Origin: Bacillota bacterium
GTDB taxonomy: Bacteria > Bacillota_G > SHA-98 > UBA4971
Assembly (NCBI GenBank): GCA_012512055.1
Contig: JAAZEW010000190.1
Coordinates: 1 to 21,657 of the forward strand
Length of the DNA stretch: 21,657 nucleotides
Reading direction: 5' to 3'
The notes beneath the pieces are model-generated. The model did no database searches. It saw only the letters and a program-made list of their open reading frames with translations, and was not told where the DNA came from. This document shows, piece after piece, positions 7,063 to 13,917 of this stretch (its first letter is position 1; each line of letters opens with the position of its first letter). Position numbers and translations under genes: made by a program.

Positions 7063-8967
7063 CTACTTCACCCCCTCCGCTTCTGCCAAGAACTTTATGA
7101 GAGGCAATGCCTCAGGCTGCAACAGACGGTCACGCACCTTGCCGGACTCGCGGGGCTCCCACAGACATAAGCTATACAGCTTCCTCATTCGCCGTATTGC
7201 TTCATCCCAATCAACTTTCATTAGAGCGCCAGGTCCCCGCAAGTATTCAGCCGCTAAAACGGGAAGCATGTCCACCGCTTCCATCGTCGGCCCTTTAGAA
7301 GAACCTGCATCGCACGGATGGATGAAGGGTTCCAGTAGTTCAGATATGTTATAGAGGAACCTAGACGAGTATCCTTCATCCTTTGAGCCAAAGACCTGAC
7401 TACTCAGTTCATCGATACACTCGGCCCACCTTAAGACGTTGCTTTCACCATGTACACCATTATCTGCCTTGCTTTCCCAAGGCTTCGCAACAGTCAGCGG
7501 CGAACCTCCCCTCTTCTCTACCTGGATGACAAAAGCATCGCGTCCTATGCCATCCTTTGCTATGTTGTCAAGAAGACGATGTGTAGTTGCAAGCGCAGCC
7601 TGTAAAGGACTCTTTATGTGCGTATACAAAATAGCAGCAGAGATTGTCATAGGCACCCCTGAAGACTCACTGGCTGATACGAACAGTTTGCGCAGGCTCT
7701 CTGCGCAACACAGCGCCGCATTAGCCGGCAAAAAGGCCAAAACATCGTCGCCTCCTGCATATACAACCTTGCCCTGATATTGACGCTCTACAACCTGTGG
7801 CACCATTCTGCTGAAGCTTGAAATAGCCTCAGAGATCTCATCCGTTCGATTCGGATTTTCGGTGAGATGCCTACCCATGTTATCGCCATCCATCAAGAGA
7901 ACTGAGTAGTACGGAAATTCCGGGCCTGCAGCATCAGAGCTACCTTGCCCGCCTAGCGCGTATGCCAGGTCGTGTGTGGACGGGAAACTTACCGGAACAG
8001 GCCAACCTATAACATCCTCCGCAACATGTGGAAAGATCCGTTTTAACAAACAAACTGCGCACAATCGCTCTTTGTGCTTGACGTCAAGCGCGAAACGCCA
8101 TTGATCACTGGCACCTATACCATTAATGCATTCGACGATGCCACCCTCACCATGCCATATCTGACGGACTTTCCATCTAGGCAATCCCTCACCGAAGGCA
8201 ACTACTCGCTCACCGCACATAGTGCAAATCTCTCCGGTCTCATCGAACATGTACATCTGCCGCCAGTTCTTTCGCTGATCAACACCGGCTGGCCCTGCTC
8301 CTGCAACCCAATAGAGTTCCCAGTGATTCTCTAGCTGCCGAGCCCAAGTCGGTGGAAGTGAGTCTTCATAAGAAAACTCAGGCAACACATCTGTATACAT
8401 AGGAGACCGCGCCAAACGGGCACGAACGGCTTTCCATACCCCAAGGGATAAGTTGGTCCAAGCACTCCGAACAGCCTCAGCCGCTGCCTCTCCCGCAGCA
8501 ACAGGATTGGAGCATTTACCGGTAAACCTATTGGGAAGAGACGCAATACGGGCACCGTCCTCAAACTCAGATTCCGGTATCTTAGTTCCCATCACCGCAC
8601 AAAGAAGAGGATCGTCATGAACAAAAGGAAATATGATCTTGCTCATACCTTCGCTTGACGGTGAACCAGGAACATCATCACCTAAGTTAATCTCGCCTGA
8701 CCTGCCCGGGTCTTGAGTGATAGATTCTGAGCTTTCCAGAAAGCCTTTGATGGCATGAGCAGTCAAATAGGAAATAAGATATGAACCGGCCCAGAAGTCT
8801 CTGGTCCTTCTGGCCTGCCCAACAAAGCCTTGAACAGGAGAAAGGGTGAAATCCAGCACATGCTGGTATTCAGAGGCTTGTAAGCAGACATCCGGACTCC
8901 GACGGTTTTCATGATGTTCTGGACCTACTTGAGACGTGAGATTGTTATTATTGGCAATTGTCCCCAC
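7063..8967 (-). CDS. cmr2: Cas10/Cmr2, type III-B large subunit with GGDD cyclase motif and no HD domain
   Basis: Signature subunit of the Cmr complex; in this family target-RNA binding activates synthesis of cyclic oligoadenylates from ATP. The 634-aa protein begins with the Cmr2 hallmark SPVQGFVGQARRTRDFWAG (about 43-61), close to the N-terminus. There is no upstream HD nuclease domain and no HD pair near the start. Two CxxC pairs (C248/C251 and C303/C306) form the zinc site. Palm 1 shows LMDGDNMGRHL (about 358-368) and Palm 2 shows the intact cyclase motif YAGGDDVLAF (GGDD at 405-408). The GTG at 8967 has AAAGGAGGTG upstream and lies 2 bp after the cmr1 stop. It is expected to signal to the two CARF nucleases downstream and to lack HD-type DNase activity. 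Confidence 0.97.
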   Translation of the reverse strand: MGTIANNNNLTSQVGPEHHENRRSPDVCLQASEYQHVLDFTLSPVQGFVGQARRTRDFWAGSYLISYLTAHAIKGFLESSESITQDPGRSGEINLGDDVPGSPSSEGMSKIIFPFVHDDPLLCAVMGTKIPESEFEDGARIASLPNRFTGKCSNPVAAGEAAAEAVRSAWTNLSLGVWKAVRARLARSPMYTDVLPEFSYEDSLPPTWARQLENHWELYWVAGAGPAGVDQRKNWRQMYMFDETGEICTMCGERVVAFGEGLPRWKVRQIWHGEGGIVECINGIGASDQWRFALDVKHKERLCAVCLLKRIFPHVAEDVIGWPVPVSFPSTHDLAYALGGQGSSDAAGPEFPYYSVLLMDGDNMGRHLTENPNRTDEISEAISSFSRMVPQVVERQYQGKVVYAGGDDVLAFLPANAALCCAESLRKLFVSASESSGVPMTISAAILYTHIKSPLQAALATTHRLLDNIAKDGIGRDAFVIQVEKRGGSPLTVAKPWESKADNGVHGESNVLRWAECIDELSSQVFGSKDEGYSSRFLYNISELLEPFIHPCDAGSSKGPTMEAVDMLPVLAAEYLRGPGALMKVDWDEAIRRMRKLYSLCLWEPRESGKVRDRLLQPEALPLIKFLAEAEGVK

Positions 8968-8969
8968 AG

Positions 8970-10061
8970 CTAGATTAGCACCTCCTTTGCCCCTGGTTTA
9001 GTAGCTATGTAGTCAAGAAACCCCTCAACAGCTCCCCAGGTGGCCGGAGGAGGGACTTCAGCAGTACGCTGGCCTTTCGTCTTCATGACAAGGCGTTGTC
9101 CCTCAGGGAGCAATGGTGCGGGAAGAAACGTCACAACAACGGCGTATTGTCCATCCTGCATTAGGTGGACATGAATGAAAAGAGGGCTTGCGCGTCTTGA
9201 ATAGTCTTTATGTCCCCCTTCAATATCAACTTTGTCTTTTGTTCTAATGAAGAAGTAATTGTGTGGCAGTCCAAAGGCAGCTCGGGAAGGAGCGTCTGAG
9301 GCAACGCCTGTGCGGAGATAGTCCGATACCAGGCGCACATCTTTTTTCGCCCAAAGATAGTCAGGAGGGCTAGTCTTGGGGTTGCGAACTTCCATCATCA
9401 GTTGCCCAATCAGGTTCAGAGCTTGTTTCCATGATGTGCCGGCCTGAAGCACAATAACCCGTGAATCGCTGCTAAACGATGTATGATTGGCTTGTTTTGA
9501 ATCGGGAATGGAGAGCGTATTAAGCTCGCACTGTAGGCGGGATACAAGGTCATGAAAGTCGACCGGTAGATCGTTAGCAAACACCACTGAACCCCAACCT
9601 CTGCGACTGCGCGCCCCCAATCCACCGAAATAGTTCATCAATCTCAGGCTCCGAAGCACTCCTTCTTCAACATCCGGGGGAGCGTTGGGCCTGTACACTA
9701 TTCTAAGTTTAAGTTCAGTTCCGGGAGGAATGAATGGTCGGCTTTTCCCCCTGAGTATCGCTCCATAGCCTAGATAACTAAGAGGGGCCCCAGTCCCATC
9801 CAAAACCTGATCACTTACTTGAGTCTCTCTTAAGCGAAGCAGAAATGGTGCCTGTCCCGAACCAGTTCCTGTAGAACTACCAAACAGAGCTGATTCAGTC
9901 TCGAGGCTTTCGGGGCCGGTCACTCGATGCCAAAATCTCATGACACCTTTGATAGAAGGAAGGCGCAGCTCCGCCGCATTCTGCAAAGCATTCCCAAGAA
10001 ATAGCGGCGTCACAACTGTGAAGTCAATGTCCTGACCAAAGTCCAACGTAGGCTTAGTCAT
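8970..10061 (-). CDS. cmr1: Type III-B RAMP protein Cmr1
   Basis: RAMP subunit at the head of the Cmr complex that helps capture target RNA at the crRNA 3' side. The family core TVVTPLFLGN is followed by AELRLPSIKGVMRFWHRV (the conserved ELR-PSIKG-RFW motif) and ALFGSS. GGLGARSRRGWGSV is the RAMP glycine-rich loop. Two starts are possible. The ATG at 10112 (380 aa) has GGAGAA about 9 bp upstream. The ATG at 10061 (363 aa, starting MTKPTLDFG) has GGAGG exactly 7 bp upstream and gives the usual short run before the TP-LFLG motif, so I prefer it. First gene of the III-B operon, downstream of a likely terminator. Confidence 0.94.
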   Translation of the reverse strand: MTKPTLDFGQDIDFTVVTPLFLGNALQNAAELRLPSIKGVMRFWHRVTGPESLETESALFGSSTGTGSGQAPFLLRLRETQVSDQVLDGTGAPLSYLGYGAILRGKSRPFIPPGTELKLRIVYRPNAPPDVEEGVLRSLRLMNYFGGLGARSRRGWGSVVFANDLPVDFHDLVSRLQCELNTLSIPDSKQANHTSFSSDSRVIVLQAGTSWKQALNLIGQLMMEVRNPKTSPPDYLWAKKDVRLVSDYLRTGVASDAPSRAAFGLPHNYFFIRTKDKVDIEGGHKDYSRRASPLFIHVHLMQDGQYAVVVTFLPAPLLPEGQRLVMKTKGQRTAEVPPPATWGAVEGFLDYIATKPGAKEVLI

Positions 10062-10136
10062 TCCAGGGCCTCCATTCGTAAACACGTTTGGGTAATGTGC
10101 CTGAAGCTTCATTTCCTATACTTCTCCAAATGGAAT

Positions 10137-10178
10137 AAAAAACCTTCCAGGCATCTCTTGACAAAACAACAAGCCTGG
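10137..10178 (-). terminator. Candidate factor-independent terminator after array 2
   Basis: On the minus strand CCAGGC (10178-10173) and GCCTGG (10152-10147) form a perfect 6-bp stem with a 20-nt loop. AAGG and then TTTTTT (10142-10137) follow. The site sits after the last repeat of array 2 and before cmr1, the right place to end the pre-crRNA. The loop is long, so strength is uncertain. TTGTCA inside the loop could also serve as a -35 for cmr1, but no good -10 follows it. Confidence 0.42.
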
Positions 10179-10241
10179 GGCAGTTACTCATGAGAAAATC
10201 AGCATGATCGGGAGCACAGAAAGAACTGCAAGCAGAAGAGA

Positions 10242-11796
10242 GATTCTATCCCTTATAGGTAGTCTATAAACTATGCAAGGATACCTATTCTCCACAATTG
10301 TGCCGTGTTTCCATCTCTCATAGGTAGTCTATAAACTTGATATATGCACGGGTTTTCCTCGGTCAGACTACGTTTCCATCCCTTATAGGTAGTCTATAAA
10401 CCGGATTCTATCGCCTCAGCAAGTCTTTCGGCCATTCGTTTCCATCCCTTATAGGTAGTCTATAAACAAGTCGGATATCGCCGTAACGGTATCCTTGATC
10501 CCTGGTTTCCATCCCTTATAGGTAGTCTATAAACCGGATCTGCGCAGAGCAGCTAGAGCTATGTGAGTCGTTTCCATCCCTTATAGGTAGTCTATAAACA
10601 ACTTCCAGGACGTGGCCAGATATGCCATATTTTAGTTTCCATCCCTTATAGGTAGTCTATAAACTTCGACGCGCGCGCTCAGAATCCTCCGACGGATTGT
10701 CGTTTCCATCCCTTATAGGTAGTCTATAAACACGTCAATGCAGAGGAGCTGACCACCGACATCAATGGTTTCCATCCCTTATAGGTAGTCTATAAACCTA
10801 TTCAGACTATGCCAGTAGGGGCTATGTGGAGATGTTTCCATCCCTTATAGGTAGTCTATAAACCTACCCTGCAAATGGTTGAATCACTACCTTGGGGGGT
10901 TTCCATCCCTTATAGGTAGTCTATAAACTAATCCCCCATAACGCCCAAGGCATGGTGTAATAGAGATTTCCATCCCTTATAGGTAGTCTATAAACCTTGA
11001 GTCGAAACCCGATACATACCCGCTAATCAGCAATTTCCATCCCTTATAGGTAGTCTATAAACGGATAACGCCCAGCCAAAACGGTATGCCCGCAACAATA
11101 TTTCCATCCCTTATAGGTAGTCTATAAACCAGAACGTGAGGCGAGGGCGCTTTTGGTTCGCGAGTATTTCCATCCCTTATAGGTAGTCTATAAACCGCTG
11201 CCCTCGATGTCCCAGTACGCTTCGCCGGCCAAATTTCCATCCCTTATAGGTAGTCTATAAACCCGTCGGCCTGTTAGTGCTGTCCAGCTCATGTATCAGG
11301 AATTTCCATCCCTTATAGGTAGTCTATAAACGTGCTTGCAGTTGTGTATGTCTCAGCGTCATAACGGTATTTCCATCCCTTATAGGTAGTCTATAAACTG
11401 TGTCGGCAAGGATCTCCTTCGGCCTCTCAAGGATAATTTCCATCCCTTATAGGTAGTCTATAAACAAGTCTACCAGAACCATTGCTTCGCCACACATTGG
11501 GATTTCCATCCCTTATAGGTAGTCTATAAACCGCCATATCCCGATCCGGCCTAACCGGATATCATCGATTTCCATCCCTTATAGGTAGTCTATAAACGAG
11601 AACTGGGGAAACACGAAGTTACTATCTATCCGCATTTCCATCCCTTATAGGTAGTCTATAAACTCTCTAGCCTGTACCCGTTTTTGTTCGCCTTCATTAA
11701 TTTCCATCCCTTATAGGTAGTCTATAAACCATAATACTGAACTACTACGGATGCTCTACATAACACATTTCCATCCCTTATAGGTAGTCTATAAAC
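10242..11796 (-). CRISPR. CRISPR array 2 (24 repeats, 23 spacers, complete)
   Basis: 30-bp repeats, plus-strand consensus starting GTTTCCATCCC and ending TAGTCTATAAAC, with spacers of 35-39 bp. Read on the minus strand the repeat ends GATGGAAAC, so transcription runs leftward from the leader at 11797. The trailer-end copies decay: 10242-10271 has two changes and 10307-10336 has two. The 11 copies from 10242 to 10928 begin with G, while all 13 from 10966 to 11796 begin with A (ATTTCC), so the crRNA 5' handle changes from AUGGAAAC to AUGGAAAU. The repeat can form a 6-bp stem, TTATAG/CTATAA, with loop ACTAC. The array lies between the type I-B and III-B operons and could serve both. Confidence 0.99.
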
Positions 11797-11945
11797 CCGT
11801 TTTAGCTGCAACGTAAATCTTGGTCATGCCGTACTCTCAATCTTCTTAACATTCCAGGATTCCCCTCTCGCAGCTAGAGAGGAAATGCGTCGATTCGGTT
11901 AGTTGTCGACCCCCCGGGGTTTTTGCACTACCGGAGGTCGACAAC
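11797..11945 (-). promoter_or_regulatory. CRISPR leader, copy 2 (array 2)
   Basis: Direct homologue of 229-377: same length, seven differences counted by eye. It abuts the newest repeat (11767-11796). Inverted repeat AGTTGTCGACC (11901-11911) with GGTCGACAACT (11936-11946) is perfect over 11 bp here. The possible promoter TTGAGA (11840-11835), 17 bp, TTTACG (11817-11812) on the minus strand is conserved in both copies but has a poor -10. It lies 139 bp downstream of the cas2 stop, so cas1-cas2 sit right next to their presumed integration site. Confidence 0.88.
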
Positions 11946-11946
11946 T
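11901..11946. repeat. Perfect 11-bp inverted repeat at the distal end of leader 2
   Basis: AGTTGTCGACC and GGTCGACAACT are exact reverse complements around a 24-bp interval identical to that in leader 1. Homology between the leaders ends at this arm. Candidate binding site or hairpin; role unknown. Confidence 0.85.
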
Positions 11947-12084
11947 AATAATAACTACAGAATTTTGTCTTAGTTAACATTCAACACTGCCGCCAGTTTC
12001 CCCTTCTGAAGTTGACTTCGTTGCTTGACCCTACTTTTGTGGACACTTTACTTCAATGAACACAGATAAAATTGGCCCGCAACA

Positions 12085-12348
12085 TCATATGATCAATTCC
12101 TGCCCACCTTTCTCGAGACCTATGACTTCTTTTGAGTAGTACTTTGTTGTTCTAAGGTTATATATGATCACAGAATCCTCATCCGTGTCCATGATGTTTT
12201 TTAATTCCATCTTCAGCTTTTCAAGATCAGCAGAAGTGATCTCCCCTTCAAAAACAGAGTTCTGGACCCAGTACAAGTACTCACGGCACTTCTTTAGCAT
12301 CTTTTGGGTTCTTGATTGCTCAACGTCATAGACAAGAATCACGAACAC
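12085..12348 (-). CDS. cas2: CRISPR adaptation protein Cas2
   Basis: Small ferredoxin-like protein that bridges two Cas1 dimers in the spacer-integration complex. The 87-aa protein starts MFVILVYDVEQSRTQKMLKK, with the conserved Asp of the first strand (VYDV, D8) and the following R-x-x-K pattern. VQNSVFEGEI and SVIIYNL are typical core strands of the family. The GTG start at 12348 has GAGGTGA about 5 bp upstream and follows the cas1 stop by 9 bp, so the two are very likely co-translated. It is the last gene of the type I-B operon and is followed by the array 2 leader. Confidence 0.97.
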   Translation of the reverse strand: MFVILVYDVEQSRTQKMLKKCREYLYWVQNSVFEGEITSADLEKLKMELKNIMDTDEDSVIIYNLRTTKYYSKEVIGLEKGGQELII

Positions 12349-12357
12349 TGCTTCACC

Positions 12358-13353
12358 TCACCACTTGGCCTGGTACGGAATGTATGACTCTTCACCCATA
12401 AGACATTTTTGCAACTTGTACAGCTCCAATCGCAGGAGCCTACGGTAAGAGACATTCCTACCGCTTGATTGGTGCATTAGAGTTGTGCTCAACTTTCTAT
12501 CCATCTCTGTCACAAAAGTCTTTCGTCCTGATTCTTTGAGCAAGATACCACCCATCTCACTTTCAAAATCTGCCTCTGTCAGTTGATTTCGACCGATTAG
12601 CGTAAATATGGTACGGTCAACGATTATGGGTTTAAATATTTCCGCAATGTCAAGGTTAAGAGTGAAGCGTCGAAAGTTAGTTGCGTGGAGAAATCCTATT
12701 CTTGGATCCAGGTGGGTTTTATATATCTCGCTCAAAATCGTAGTATACAGAATTGAATTTCCAAAACTTATCAAGGTATTCATGTGATTTCTAGGTGGCC
12801 TTCGAGTACGCTTTTCAAATGTGAATAACGGATTGTCTACTATAGCATCAAGTGCTTGATAGTACAGATTCCGCATATTCCCTTCAAGCCCCATAAGCTC
12901 ATCCGTATCATGGTAATCATCTATTTTGCCTGTCAACTCCTCAAGAGCAAGCCTTATGTCACCTATAGGTCTCCCACGCCTCTCATAGTACTTAAGCACC
13001 TGAATCATGTTTTGAGCAGCACCAAAAACGAACTGACGTGCCAGCAGCATCCGCTTTTCATGGTCAAGATAGTGTTCTGCTTGCCGAAGTATCATGTAAC
13101 CCGAGTTCAAGTGCTCCCTTGGATAGTAACTGCCAATGTAATACCCATAGTAATTGAAATAGTGCAGAATAACCTCTTTCTTTGCCAGGAACTCCAATAG
13201 CCTCTTGTTCACCACAATCTCACCAAAGACCATTATTTCTCCTATGTCTTGTATGGGCAGATAGCGTTTATTCCCATCCGTAGTCTCGAAGAATACCGTG
13301 TTCTGCTTGCGCTTGAGCTTGCCATCTGAAAATATGAACACTGTCTTCCTCAA
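12358..13353 (-). CDS. cas1: CRISPR integrase Cas1 (type I-B)
   Basis: Metal-dependent integrase that inserts protospacers at the leader-repeat junction. Counting from the open-frame start at 13371, the expected catalytic residues are E163 (GLEGNMR), H229 (GFLHATN) and the D241/E244 pair (LDIAEIFKP). KLKRKQNTVFFE near the N-terminus and YYGYYIGSYYPRE are typical of I-B Cas1. I prefer the TTG at 13353 (331 aa): it gives MRKTVFIFSDGKLKRK, the usual family N-terminus, and has GGAGGGG 9 bp upstream. The TTG at 13371 sits only 2 bp after its GAGGAG. Neighbours are cas4 (overlapping control region) and cas2. Confidence 0.97.
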   Translation of the reverse strand: MRKTVFIFSDGKLKRKQNTVFFETTDGNKRYLPIQDIGEIMVFGEIVVNKRLLEFLAKKEVILHYFNYYGYYIGSYYPREHLNSGYMILRQAEHYLDHEKRMLLARQFVFGAAQNMIQVLKYYERRGRPIGDIRLALEELTGKIDDYHDTDELMGLEGNMRNLYYQALDAIVDNPLFTFEKRTRRPPRNHMNTLISFGNSILYTTILSEIYKTHLDPRIGFLHATNFRRFTLNLDIAEIFKPIIVDRTIFTLIGRNQLTEADFESEMGGILLKESGRKTFVTEMDRKLSTTLMHQSSGRNVSYRRLLRLELYKLQKCLMGEESYIPYQAKW

Positions 13354-13377
13354 TGGTCGTTTCCCCTCCAATACTCC

Positions 13378-13887
13378 TCAAGCCCAGCAAAGCTCCGCAT
13401 AAGCACAGTTTTTGCAGTACTTCGTTTTCTTGGCTTCAGGCGGTCTTGGCATATATACTATTTCTAGAATTTTGCGTCTCGCGTCAGCAAGTTCTTCCAT
13501 TGCTTCTTGTGTCAGTTCAACCTTCTCGCGGCGCTTCTCTTCCGGGAACCGTAACTCGCCATATGCATCTACTCCGCGTTTCTCAAGCTCATCAAGGTAA
13601 AATAAGAGTTGCATCCGAGCGCTACGTGCACTCCTTGAGCTCTTTTTCACCTCACCTACTACCAATCTTCCATCCTTTGTCCCGACAACGTCTATTTTTG
13701 CGGGGCCGAGCAAAACTTCTTTCTTCTCGCGCTTGTACGTATGTTCATGGATGAAACGTCCAAGGGTTATGCCTTCATGATCTTGATCCGGCACAACTTG
13801 ATGGGCCAGCAACCAAACTTGGCGTTCACATATGTAGTAATACCACACTAGGGTACCTGTGACATACACATCACGGGTCTCCTCCAT
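13378..13887 (-). CDS. cas4: Cas4 adaptation exonuclease
   Basis: RecB-family iron-sulfur nuclease that trims prespacers and helps select PAM and orientation. The 169-aa protein has the single N-terminal cluster cysteine (C20 in YYYICERQVWL) and the C-terminal trio C158, C161 and C167 (YCKNCAYAELC). The nuclease core shows GRFIHEH (H47), IDVVG (D66), GEVKKS (E79, K81) and the QLLFYL motif. All key residues are present, so it should be active. The ATG at 13887 has a GGGGGG run about 6 bp upstream. It lies 30 bp after cas3 and directly precedes cas1, the usual type I-B order. Confidence 0.97.
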   Translation of the reverse strand: MEETRDVYVTGTLVWYYYICERQVWLLAHQVVPDQDHEGITLGRFIHEHTYKREKKEVLLGPAKIDVVGTKDGRLVVGEVKKSSRSARSARMQLLFYLDELEKRGVDAYGELRFPEEKRREKVELTQEAMEELADARRKILEIVYMPRPPEAKKTKYCKNCAYAELCWA

Positions 13888-13917
13888 TCACATCCCCCCA
13901 ACGCATCTTATTCCTGA

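Noticed and set aside
7063..8967. HD nuclease domain in Cas10
   Set aside because: I looked for an HD pair ahead of the SPVQGF motif and found only about 40 residues there with no such pair. AHAIKGFLES does not fit an HD motif.
10535..10569. Array 2 spacer sharing GCAGCTAGAG with leader 2, as possible self-targeting
   Set aside because: Only 10 bp match, which is expected by chance over this many spacers. I did not exhaustively compare all spacers with the window.
11055..11240. Minus-strand open frame with repeated peptide LPIRDGN in array 2, and a similar one at 21185-21370
   Set aside because: The repeated peptide is the translation of the CRISPR repeat; these are arrays, not genes.
11947..12084. 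Possible insertion-sequence remnant between leader 2 and cas2
   Set aside because: Some short strings looked transposon-like, but there are no terminal inverted repeats, target duplication or transposase fragment.
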